Positions 9,358 through 17,596 of a DNA stretch of 64,000 bases are shown piece by piece; position 1 is the first letter of the stretch, and each line of letters opens with the position of its first letter. Made by a program: the position numbers and the translations under genes. The notes below the pieces were generated by a model, which made no database searches, had not been told where the DNA came from, and saw nothing but the letters and a program-made list of their open reading frames with translations. The stretch spans positions 723,923 through 787,922 of the forward strand of contig CAVWRJ010000024.1 in the NCBI GenBank assembly GCA_963757335.1, in the 5' to 3' direction. The stretch is from DASQPA01 sp963757335. Its GTDB lineage: Bacteria; Acidobacteriota; Thermoanaerobaculia; Multivoradales; UBA5704.

Positions 9358-9766
9358 GGAGTCTCTGGAGAGCGACCGGCCGTTCGAACGGGTTTTCACC
9401 GGTACCGCCTGGGAGCCGCGGGTCGGCTACTGCCGGGCCCTCCGGGCGGGGAGGCACATCCACGTCAGCGGCTGCGCTCCGGTGGCGGAAGATGGGGGAG
9501 TGTTCGCCCCGGGCGATGCCTACGCCCAGGCGCGGCGGTGCATCGAGATCGCCATGACGGCGGTGACCCAGCTCGGGGGGACCGCCGCCAGCGTCGTCCG
9601 CACCCGCATGTTCGTCACCGACATCGCCCGCTGGCAGGAGTACGGCCGCGCCCACGGTGAGGCCTTCGCCGCCCATCCCCCGGTGACCTCCATGATCGAG
9701 GTCAAGGCCCTCATCGATCCCGCCATGCTGATCGAGGTCGAGGTGGACGCCTACCTCGGCGGCTAG
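9350..9766 (+). CDS. RidA family protein
   Basis: A 138-residue member of the RidA/YjgF family. Classical members hydrolyse reactive enamine/imine intermediates released by PLP enzymes; many relatives have other roles. Seen: GYCRALRAGRHIHVSG (first strands), AYAQARRCIEIAMTAV, VVRTRMFVTDI with the family's Arg, and the C-terminal MLIEVEVDAYL with the expected Glu. The ATG at 9350 has GGAGGAGG upstream and overlaps the end of the YqjF-like gene; a longer frame upstream adds only low-complexity Arg residues. Confidence 0.85.
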   Translation: MPEESLESDRPFERVFTGTAWEPRVGYCRALRAGRHIHVSGCAPVAEDGGVFAPGDAYAQARRCIEIAMTAVTQLGGTAASVVRTRMFVTDIARWQEYGRAHGEAFAAHPPVTSMIEVKALIDPAMLIEVEVDAYLGG

Positions 9767-9807
9767 GTTCGGGGCTCCGGCAGGGACCCAACGGAGACCC
9801 AGGGTCA

Positions 9808-9935
9808 CGTCAAAGTCGATAAATTTTGACTTGGAGCGTAGGGGCGGCCCCCCGTGGCCGCCCGCCCTCCCAGGGCACCCACAGGGGGGTGCCCCTACGA
9901 CAGAAGCCTTCGCGACGCCAGATTCGACTTTGACG
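9808..9935. repeat. 128-bp nested inverted-repeat element (MITE/REPIN-like)
   Basis: Outer arms CGTCAAAGTCGA (9808-9819) and TCGACTTTGACG (9924-9935) are perfect inverted copies. Inner arms CGTAGGGGC (9837-9845) and GCCCCTACG (9891-9899) are also perfect and extend imperfectly into GGCCCCCC / GGGGGG. There is no open frame. Elements with a GTAGGGGC palindrome are common dispersed repeats in several phyla; this placement between genes fits a non-autonomous mobile or REP-type element. Confidence 0.65.
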
Positions 9936-9999
9936 AGGCCTTGAACGGAGACCTGCCCGGGGAGACGGCGCCCCGGTCGGCCGTGCTAGCATTCCGCGC

Positions 10000-11108
10000 A
10001 TGAACGAGACCGACCCCCGCGACCGACGTCCGCAGCGCATCGCGATCATCCCCGGTGACGGCATCGGCAAGGACGTGACCGTCGAGGCGGTCAAGGTCCT
10101 GGAAGCCGCCGCCGAGCGCTTCGACCTTCCCCTGGAGCTCGTCCACTTCCCCTGGGACGCCGACCGCTACCTGTCGACCGGCGAGACCATGCCCGCCGGG
10201 TCGCTGGAGGACTTCCGCGACAACTACTCGGCGATCTTCATCGGCGCCTTCGGCGACCCTCGGGTGCCGGACATGAAGCACGCCGCCGACATCCTCCTGG
10301 GGATCCGCTTCGGCCTCGACCTCTACATCAACTTCCGCCCGGTCAAGCTCTACCACCCGAGCCTCTGTCCGCTCAAGGGCAAGACGGAGAAGGACATCGA
10401 CTTCGTCGTCTTCCGCGAGAACACCGAGGGGGCCTACGTCGGCTGCGGCGGCAACTTCAAGAAGGGCACTCCGGACGAGATCGCGGTCCAGGAGGAGATT
10501 CACACCCGGAAGGGGGTCGAGCGGATCATCCGCGCCGCCTTCGAGTGGGCGGTAGCGCACGGCAAGAGAGACGTCTGCATGAGCGACAAGTCGAACGTCA
10601 TGCGCTTCGCCCACGACCTCTGGCAGCGCTGCTTCTGGGAGGTCGCCAAGGAGTATCCGGGGATCCGGCCCGGCACATGTTCGTCGACGCCCTCACCATG
10701 CAGATGGTCAAGAAGCCGGAGAGCTTCGAGGTCATCGTCACCAACAACATGTTCGGCGACATCGTGACCGACCTCGGGGCCGCCCTCCAGGGCGGGCTGG
10801 GGGTCGCCGGCTCGGCCAACCTCCACCCCGGCCGGACGTCGATGTTCGAGCCGGTCCACGGCTCGGCCCCCAAGTACGCCGGCACCGGCCAGGCCAACCC
10901 GGTGGGGGCCGTGCTCTCGGTGGCCCTGATGCTCGAGACCCTCGGGCACGCCGAGGCCGCTGCGGTCGTCGAGGAGACGGTGGCGGAGAGCCTCCGCTCC
11001 GGCCAGTCGACCCGCGACGTGGGCGGGTCGCTCACCACCGGGGAGCTCGGCGACCTCCTCACCCGAGGCGTCGCCCGCTCCGCCGTCGGTACCGTCCCGG
11101 TGAGATAA
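10000..11108 (+). CDS. isopropylmalate/isocitrate dehydrogenase family protein (one frameshift)
   Basis: An NAD-dependent beta-decarboxylating dehydrogenase of about 369 residues. Seen: IAIIPGDGIGKDVT at the N-terminus, NFRPVKLYHPSLCPLKG, FRENTEGAYVG, the metal/substrate residues in MSDKSNVMRF, then after the shift FVDALTMQMV, NMFGDIVTDLGAALQGGLG and EPVHGSAPKYAG. Next to a leuA-like gene, 3-isopropylmalate dehydrogenase of leucine synthesis is the best role; the family also holds isocitrate and tartrate enzymes. One base is missing near 10671-10676. With the base restored the whole enzyme is normal. Confidence 0.8.
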
Positions 11109-11206
11109 CGCCCCGGTACGCTGCTGCCGCGGCACCATTCTGGTAACCGGTTGAACCCGGACGCCTATAATCGGACCTGGCTCCCCAAAGAGCGCGGAGA
11201 GGTTTT

Positions 11207-12464
11207 ATGCAGCAACCGAACGAGACCGACCTCATCTACGACTGGAATCGCGCCAGCGGCCCGGACCTGACGCCCGCCCGCGGCCGGGTGGAGCTCGACG
11301 ACGAGACCCTCCGCGACGGCCTCCAGTCCCCCTCCGTGGTCTCGCCGGGGATCGAGGACAAGCTCCGCATCCTGCACCTGATCGCCGAGCTGGGGATCGA
11401 GTCGGCCGACATCGGTCTCCCCGGGGCGGGGCCGCACGTGGTGCGCGACGTCGCTCCGCCTGGCGCGGGAGATCGCCGAGCAGCGCCTGCCGGTCTCCCC
11501 CAACTGCGCCGCCCGCACGGTCCGCGCCGACGTCCAGCCGGTGATCGAGATCTCCCAGCAGGTGGGTATCCCCATCGAGGTCTCCTGTTTCATCGGCTCC
11601 TCGCCCATCCGCCAGTATGCCGAGGGCTGGACGCTCGACAAGATGCTCCGTTTCTCCGAGGACGCGGTCGCCTTCGCCACGGCGAACGGCCTGCCGGTCA
11701 TGTTCGTCACCGAGGACACCACCCGCGCCAATCCGGAGGACCTGCGCCGGCTCTACACGACGGCGGTCGAGGCCGGGGCGCGCCGGGTGTGCGTGGCCGA
11801 CACCGTGGGGCATGCGACGCCCGAGGGGGCGGCGAACGTCATCCGCTTCGTCCGCGGGGTGGTGGACGCGACCGGGGAGGACGTCAAGGTCGACTGGCAC
11901 GGCCACCGCGACCGGGGTCTCGCGGTGATCAACGCCCTCGCCGCCGCCGCCGCCGGGGCCGACCGGCTGCACGGCACGGCGGTGGGGATCGGCGAGCGGG
12001 TGGGCAACTGCGCCATCGACCTCCTGCTCGTCAACATGCAGCTCCTCGGCTGGATCGACCGCGACCTCTCGCGCCTCCGCGAGTACTGCGTCTTCGTCGC
12101 CGAGAAGACCGGGGTGCCGCTCCCCGACAACTACCCGGTCGTCGGCCGCGACGCCTTCCGCACCGGCACCGGGGTGCATGCCGCGGCGATCATCAAGGCG
12201 CGCTCCCGGGGCGACGACTGGCTGGCCGACCGGGTCTACTCCTCGATCCCGGCGAGCCTCATCGGCAGCCACCAGATCATCGAGGTGGGGCCGATGAGCG
12301 GCGAGTCGAACGTCGTCTACTGGTTGAAGGAGCGCGGCATCGAGCCGGCGACGGAGCTGGTGCGCGAGATCTTCAAGCAGGCCAAGGCCTCGGCGAAGAT
12401 CCTGGAGGAGATCGAGATCCTGGAGATCTGCCGGAGCTGCGGCGCGGCCGTCCCCGCGGCATAG
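11207..12464 (+). CDS. 2-isopropylmalate/homocitrate synthase-type acyltransferase (one frameshift)
   Basis: A DRE-TIM metallolyase of about 419 residues that condenses acetyl-CoA with a 2-oxoacid. The N-terminus has LDDETLRDGLQSPSV (the DRE-TIM RDG signature, divergent from plain LeuA), then IGLPGAGPHVVRDV. After the shift come EVSCFIGSSPIRQY, DWHGHRDRGLAVINALAAAAAGADRLHGT (metal-binding HxH) and GVHAAAIIKA. One extra base lies at 11453-11457. A TATAAT at 11166-11171 and GGAGAGG before the ATG suggest its own promoter. With the upstream dehydrogenase it probably serves leucine synthesis; a homocitrate role cannot be excluded. Confidence 0.75.
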
Positions 12465-12502
12465 CGCAGTATCCTCTCGGGCGCCGGCCCCGCCCGATCG
12501 TC

Positions 12503-13457
12503 ATGCCCGCCCCACCCGAGAAGCCCGCCAAGCCCGAGCCACCCTGGAAGCGGGTGCTCAAACGCTACCTGGAGGGGCTGGCGGTCGAGCGCGGGCTCTC
12601 CCAGAACAGCGTCGACGCCTACCGCCGCGACCTCGAACGGCTGGCCCGGGCGCTCGACCGGCCCAAAATTGCCCTGGAGGACGCCGAAGCCGCCGACGCC
12701 GGTCCCGACCTCCTGACCGCCGATGCCGCGGCTCTCGCCGGGCATCTCCGGGAGCTCCGCCGCCAGGGCCTGAACCCCCGTTCGGTCTCCCGGGCGCTCT
12801 CCGCGATCCGCGGTTTCTACGAGCACCTGGTCGAAAACGGCGAGCGGGCCGACAACCCGGCGGTCAACCTCCTCCCTCCCAAGCTCTGGCGAACCGCTTC
12901 CCAAGGTGCTCTCGGAGGCCCAGGTCGAATCGCTCCTCGCCGCCCCCGACACGGCGACCCCCCTGGGGCTCCGCGACCGGGCGATGCTCGAGCTGCTCTA
13001 CGCCACGGGCCTACGGGTGAGCGAGCTCGTGGGCTTGACCCTGCCGCAGCTCCGCCTCGATGTGGGCTTCCTGATCGCCTTCGGCAAGGGCTCGAAGGAG
13101 CGGGTGGTGCCGGTGGGGGAGCAGGCGGAGGCCTGGCTCCACCGCTACTTGAAAGAGGTACGGCCGGGGCTCGCCAGCCGGCACGAGACGGTCTTCGTCA
13201 ACTACCAGGGGGAGCCCATGAGCCGGGTGGGGTTCTGGAAGAACCTCGCCGCCTACGGGGTGGCGACCGGGATACGGGAGCTCTCGCCGCACGTGCTCCG
13301 CCACAGCTTCGCGACCCACCTCTTAGAGCACGGCGCCGATCTCCGCTCGGTCCAGATGATGCTCGGGCACGCGGATATCTCGACGACCCAGATCTACACC
13401 CATATCCACCAGGAGAGGTTGAAGAGCCTCTACGACAAGTTTCATCCGCGGTCGTAG
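12503..13457 (+). CDS. xerD: tyrosine recombinase XerD (one frameshift)
   Basis: A site-specific recombinase of about 317 residues that, with XerC, resolves chromosome dimers at dif. The N-terminal SAM-like core-binding domain spans about 15-125 (YLEGLAVERGLSQNSVDAYRRDL). The catalytic domain has all active residues: Arg in ATGLRVSELV, Lys in FGKGSKERVV, HxxR in HVLRHSFATH, His in MLGHADISTTQ, Tyr in IYTH. The ending RLKSLYDKFHPRS is XerD-like. The frame shifts by one extra base at about 12893-12896 (KLWRT then LPKVLSEAQ). A 21-bp-period minisatellite begins about 60 bases after its stop. Confidence 0.85.
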
Positions 13458-13514
13458 CTCCGGCGTAAGCGGGTCGCCGAGGCGGCCGGAAGCGCCGGTT
13501 CGCCGTCATCGCGC

Positions 13515-13880
13515 GCCGGCGCACCGTTACCGCGGCACCGCTCACCGTCATGGATTGCCGGCGCACCGTGACTGCGGCACTGCTCACCGTCATGGATTCC
13601 CGGCGCACCGTTACTGCGGCACCGCGCACCGACATGGATTCCCGGCGCACGGCTACTGCGGCACGGCGCACCGTCATGGATTGCCGGCGCACGGTTACTG
13701 CGGCACGGCGCACCGTCATGGATTGCCGGCGCACCGTTACTGCGGCACGGCGCACCGTCATGGATTCCCGGCGCACCGTTACTGCGGCACGGCGCACCGT
13801 CACGGATTACCGGCGCACGGTTACTGCGGCACGACGCACCGTCATGGTTTGCCGGCGCACCGTTACCGCGGCACCGCTCT
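13515..13880. repeat. 21/42-bp minisatellite, about 17 half-units
   Basis: The motif CACCGT (or CACGG/CACCGA variants) recurs every 21 bases without a gap from 13522 to 13858. Two alternating half-unit types (one continuing into TACTGCGGC, the other into CATGGATTGCC) make a 42-bp higher-order repeat, about 8.5 copies. All frames stay open, giving Arg/Thr/Val-rich 14-residue repeats, but no start signal, family or codon bias supports a gene. It lies between the convergent xerD and GNAT genes. Confidence 0.9.
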
Positions 13881-14421
13881 ACCGCTCGATCCCGTAGATC
13901 ACCAGCTCGATGTCCGCCCCCGGGAAGCCGATCTCCTTGCCGGTGACGCGGCGCTCGAAGCGCATCCCGATCTTCTCCATGATCCGGGTCGAGGGGCGGT
14001 TCTCCGGATAGGCGACGGCGACGACCCGCCGGAGCCCGAGGACGTCCCAGGCGTAGCGCAGACAGCCGGCGCCGGCCTCGGTGCCGAGACCCTGGCCCCA
14101 GAGCTCCTTCGCCACCCACCAGCCGATCTCGATATCCTCCCCGGTGCGCATGGGCTGGAGCCCCGAGATGCCGATCGTCCGGCCGGTCGCCCGCTCGACC
14201 AGGGCGCCCAGGCAGATGCCGCGGGTCTTCAAGTGGCGCTCCTGGCGGGTGAAGAACTCGTCGATCCGCTCCTCGCTCCACGGCACTCCGGAGCTGATGT
14301 AGCGCATCATCTCGGGGTCCCCTGCCATCTCCCGGAAGGCGGGCTCGTCCCCCGGCTCCCAGGGGCGGATCAGGAGGCGTTCGGTCTCGATGCGGAAGGG
14401 GGTGGGAGGGAGGGGAGGCAT
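13879..14421 (-). CDS. GNAT family N-acetyltransferase (RimJ/RimL-like)
   Basis: A 180-residue acetyltransferase. Start RIETERLLIRPWEPGDEPAF, then the acceptor-side motif IGISGLQPM, the strand EIGWWVAKELWGQGLGTEAG (acetyl-CoA pyrophosphate loop, Q/RxxGxG/A type) and the C-terminal AYPENRPSTRIMEKIGMRFE. Members acetylate ribosomal protein N-termini or small molecules with acetyl-CoA; the substrate here is unknown. Its 3' end abuts the minisatellite. Confidence 0.88.
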   Translation of the reverse strand: MPPLPPTPFRIETERLLIRPWEPGDEPAFREMAGDPEMMRYISSGVPWSEERIDEFFTRQERHLKTRGICLGALVERATGRTIGISGLQPMRTGEDIEIGWWVAKELWGQGLGTEAGAGCLRYAWDVLGLRRVVAVAYPENRPSTRIMEKIGMRFERRVTGKEIGFPGADIELVIYGIER

Positions 14422-14597
14422 GGCGCGATTCTATCGGATGAGGTTCCCGGAATTCTCCGCCCCTCCATCTGGTTGCAAGCCCTTGACGAAATACGCTCTT
14501 CCGGCCCCGGCCGGGGTGGGACTAGGCGAAAGGCCTGGTCTATCCGTACAATAGCCGGACCCGAACGACGGCCCCGACCGCTTTCGTAGATGTATTG

Positions 14598-15332
14598 ATG
14601 CCGATACGACACTCCACCTCGTTCCTCCTTCTTGCCCTGGCCACCGGCCTGGGGGTGTCCGCTCGGGCTCACGCCGAGCTGGTGATCTTGACCGACGGGC
14701 AGTACTTCAAGGTGGCGAGCTACGAGGCCGACGAAGACCAGGCCCATCTCACCTTCGCCAAGGGCGGCGTTATGAGCTTCCCCATCGAGCGCGTCGAGCG
14801 GGTGGTCGACGACGAGGTGATCCCGCAGCCCGACCCGCCTCCCCAGGTGGCCCAGGCGGTGGAGGTCCCGGCGGTGCTGCCGCTCCGCTTCGAGGAGTCG
14901 CAGCCGGTGCCGGAGGGTCCCTATGGCGGCCTGATCTACGAGGCCGCCAGGCGCCACCAGGTCAATCCGCAGATCGTCTCCGCCCTCATCCGCGCCGAGT
15001 CGGCGGGGAACGCGCGGGCGGTCTCCAACAAGGGGGCACGGGGCCTGATGCAGCTGATGCCGGCGACCGGCGAGCGCTTCGGGGTGCACCGGGACCAGCT
15101 CTCCGACCCCAAGCGCAACCTGGAGGCGGGGATCACCTATTTGAAGTGGCTCATCGACCGCTTCCCGAACGACCTCCAGAAGGTCCTCGCCGCCTACAAC
15201 GCCGGCGAGGGGACGGTCGACCGCTATAACGGGGTCCCCCCGTACCGCGAGACCCGGGACTACGTTCGCCGCATCTACACCACCCTCGGCCTCACCGTCG
15301 CCCGGATGACGGCGAGCGCCGGCGGGCACTAG
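14598..15332 (+). CDS. soluble lytic murein transglycosylase (SLT domain)
   Basis: A 244-residue exported enzyme that cleaves peptidoglycan between MurNAc and GlcNAc with formation of 1,6-anhydroMurNAc. Signal peptide at 1-27 (FLLLALATGLGVSARAHA), a short SH3-like/DUF4124-like N-terminal domain (LTDGQYFKVASYE), a Pro-rich linker at about 75-105, and the catalytic domain at about 108-225 with E134 in RAESAGN, GLMQLMPATG and AAYNAGEGTV. TTG at 14595 is adjacent, but ATG at 14598 is the natural start. Confidence 0.88.
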   Translation: MPIRHSTSFLLLALATGLGVSARAHAELVILTDGQYFKVASYEADEDQAHLTFAKGGVMSFPIERVERVVDDEVIPQPDPPPQVAQAVEVPAVLPLRFEESQPVPEGPYGGLIYEAARRHQVNPQIVSALIRAESAGNARAVSNKGARGLMQLMPATGERFGVHRDQLSDPKRNLEAGITYLKWLIDRFPNDLQKVLAAYNAGEGTVDRYNGVPPYRETRDYVRRIYTTLGLTVARMTASAGGH

Positions 15333-15359
15333 CTCTCTCCCTTCCCCCCGACTTCCCCT

Positions 15360-15752
15360 TTAGCTCGCCAACGCCTCGGCCTCGGCGATGAGCCGGCCGA
15401 GGGCGGCGCTGGCCTCGGCCTGCTCGGCGAGGAGGAGGCGGGCCGCCTGGGGGGTGAGATGGCCGCGCAGCTGACAGAGGTTGACCTGGCGGGGGAACTC
15501 GGCGAGCGCCGAGCGGGCGGTCTCCAGGGAGCGCAGGTACTCCCCGGCGCTGGGGAGGGTGCTCCCTTCGACGAGGTTCGCCGCCGCGGCGATCGCCGCC
15601 CGGCGGAGGGCGGCGATGGGCACCGGGCGAGCTCCGGCGGCGGAGCTGCTTCCAGCCGCCGCTCCGGTTACGCTCGCTCCAGTCATTCCATAAACGCTGA
15701 CAACGAGCCCGCGCGCGAGCTGGTAGGCGGTGGTGTTTTGGTAGTCCCGCAT
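15360..15752 (-). CDS. four helix bundle protein (23S rRNA intervening-sequence family)
   Basis: A 130-residue all-helical protein of the family first found encoded in 23S rRNA insertions and now widespread, function unknown. Seen: the N-terminal YQLARGLVVSVYG, the conserved AAIAAAANLVEGS, EYLRSLETARSALAE and a final amphipathic helix. A Gly/Ala/Ser-rich insert at about 27-43 (GASVTGAAAGSSSAAG) is unusual. It converges with the transglycosylase gene. Confidence 0.8.
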   Translation of the reverse strand: MRDYQNTTAYQLARGLVVSVYGMTGASVTGAAAGSSSAAGARPVPIAALRRAAIAAAANLVEGSTLPSAGEYLRSLETARSALAEFPRQVNLCQLRGHLTPQAARLLLAEQAEASAALGRLIAEAEALAS

Positions 15753-15890
15753 ACGGAGGGTCGGAAGGATCGTCGAGCCTTCTCCCTGTCATAACGCTCG
15801 AAGAGGGCAGAGAGTTACACCGGATCTGCTACGATCCGCATCGTCACACTGGCGTCTCGGGGACGTCACACGCCGGAGGGGAGGAGATCC

Positions 15891-16541
15891 ATGGGGGCCG
15901 ATGCCGTCATCAAGTGGTTGATGCCGAAAGAGGAGCGGTTCCACCTGCTCCTCGCCAAGGACACCGCGAATCTCGTCCGCGGGGCCCGGCTGTTCGTCGA
16001 CATCGCCGGCTCCGCCAACTTGGAGCAGCGGCGGGTCAAGCATGTCGAACTGAAGGCGCTCGAGCACGACGGCGACGGGATCACGCGGCAGATCTTCGAC
16101 GCTCTCAACTCGACCTTCATCACCCCCTTCGACCGCGAGGACATCCGCGAGCTGGCGACCGACCTCGACGACATTCTCGACTACCTGGAGGCGGTGGCGC
16201 ACAACCTCGTCCTCTTCGAGCTCGAAGAGTCCCCGGAGGCCCTCCGCCGGTTCGGCGACATCCTGGTCGAGATGGTTCAGGAGATCGACCGCATGACCGC
16301 TTGCATCTGGGACATGGCGAACGAGCCCAAGATCCAGGAAGCCATCGTCCGCATCTCCGACCTCGAGAACCAGGCCGACCGCCTCTACGCGACCGTGATC
16401 GCCGACCTGTTCAAGGGGAACGGCAAGAACCCCTTGGAGATCCTCAAATGGAAAGAGGTCTACGAGGGGCTCGAAGACGCCTGCGACGAGTGCAAGGATT
16501 TCACCCACGCGGTGGGCAACGTCCTGGTCAAGAACTCCTGA
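15891..16541 (+). CDS. PhoU-like protein, DUF47 family (Pit accessory protein)
   Basis: A 216-residue, fully helical cytoplasmic protein (FHLLLAKDTANLVRGA, HDGDGITRQIFDALNSTFITPFDREDI, DLENQADRLYATVIADLF, WKEVYEGLEDACDECKDF). The acidic repeats match the metal-binding PhoU fold. DUF47 genes commonly sit beside pit phosphate transporter genes and are thought to tune them. Here the pit gene starts 18 bases downstream. The ATG has GAGGAG just upstream. Confidence 0.9.
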   Translation: MGADAVIKWLMPKEERFHLLLAKDTANLVRGARLFVDIAGSANLEQRRVKHVELKALEHDGDGITRQIFDALNSTFITPFDREDIRELATDLDDILDYLEAVAHNLVLFELEESPEALRRFGDILVEMVQEIDRMTACIWDMANEPKIQEAIVRISDLENQADRLYATVIADLFKGNGKNPLEILKWKEVYEGLEDACDECKDFTHAVGNVLVKNS

Positions 16542-16559
16542 CCCGCCCCTATCGTCGCC

Positions 16560-17555
16560 ATGCCTCCCGGCTCCGGCATCCTCGTCTTCATCATCGTCGT
16601 CGCGCTCGCCTTCGACTTCCTGAACGGCTTCCACGACGCCGCGAACTCGATCGCGACCGTCGTCTCGACGCGCGTCCTGGCGCCGCAGAAGGCGGTCCTC
16701 TGGGCAGCCTTCTTCAACTTCGTGGCCGCCTTCCTGCTCGGCACCGGGGTCGCCAAGACGCTCGGCAGCGGCATGATCGACCTGAAGGTCGTCACCAGCC
16801 AGGTGATCCTCGCCGGTCTCCTCGGGGCCATCGTCTGGAACCTCATCACCTGGTACTACGGCCTGCCGGTCTCCTCCTCGCACGCCCTGATCGGCGGCTA
16901 CGCCGGGGCGGCGGTGGCCAAGGCGGGATTCTCGGCGATTCTCTTGGGCGGCTGGTCCAAGACTCTTCTCTTCATCGTCCTCGCTCCGCTCCTCGGGATG
17001 GTCCTCGGGCTCGCCCTGACCATCCTCGTCACCTGGATCTTTCGCCGCTGGCGGCCGTCGAAGCTCGACCGCCTGTTCCGCCGCCTGCAGCTGGTCTCGG
17101 CCGGCCTCTACAGCCTCGGTCACGGCGGCAACGACGCCCAGAAGACGATGGGGATCATCACCGGTCTCCTCGTGGCGTCGGGGAAGCTCAAGGATTTTCA
17201 CGTGCCGCTCTGGGTCATCCTCATCAGCCATGCCGCCATCGCCCTGGGGACGATGTTCGGTGGCTGGCGGATCGTCAAGACGATGGGGACCAAGATCACC
17301 AAGCTGCAGCCGTTCGGCGGCTTCTGCGCCGAGACCGCCGGGGCCATCACCCTCCTCGGCGCGACGCTCGCGGGCATCCCGGTCTCGACCACCCACACGA
17401 TCACCGGGGCGATCGTGGGAGTGGGGGCGAGCCGCCGGCTGTCGGCCGTCAAATGGGGGGTGGCCGGCCGCATCGTCTGGGCCTGGCTCCTCACCATCCC
17501 CATCGCCGCGGCGGTGTCGGCGGTCTGCTACTACCTCCTGCGCCTGGTCTTCTGA
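16560..17555 (+). CDS. pitA: inorganic phosphate transporter, PiT family
   Basis: A 331-residue inner-membrane carrier importing phosphate with a cation (metal phosphate/H+ or Na+). Ten or so hydrophobic segments. The two inverted signature halves are visible: FDFLNGFHDAANSIATVVSTRVL near the start with SSSHALIGGY, and GHGGNDAQKTMGI with STTHTITGAIVGVG. It is shorter than E. coli PitA and typical of compact bacterial and archaeal PiT proteins. It forms a two-gene operon with the DUF47 gene. Confidence 0.93.
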   Translation: MPPGSGILVFIIVVALAFDFLNGFHDAANSIATVVSTRVLAPQKAVLWAAFFNFVAAFLLGTGVAKTLGSGMIDLKVVTSQVILAGLLGAIVWNLITWYYGLPVSSSHALIGGYAGAAVAKAGFSAILLGGWSKTLLFIVLAPLLGMVLGLALTILVTWIFRRWRPSKLDRLFRRLQLVSAGLYSLGHGGNDAQKTMGIITGLLVASGKLKDFHVPLWVILISHAAIALGTMFGGWRIVKTMGTKITKLQPFGGFCAETAGAITLLGATLAGIPVSTTHTITGAIVGVGASRRLSAVKWGVAGRIVWAWLLTIPIAAAVSAVCYYLLRLVF

Positions 17556-17596
17556 GGGATACGGACCAGGCATCTTTCTTGCTGCTTTGTAGCTAG

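Noticed and set aside
12503..13457. XerD as integrase of a mobile island
   Set aside because: Length, catalytic residues and the RLKSLYDKFHPRS-type ending fit the housekeeping recombinase; no island borders are seen.
13515..13880. Possible CRISPR array
   Set aside because: Units are contiguous with no unique spacers and a 21-bp period; no cas genes nearby.
13550..13897. Open frames through the minisatellite encoding 14-residue repeats
   Set aside because: A 42-bp repeat without stops is open in all frames; no ribosome-binding site, family or codon preference selects one.
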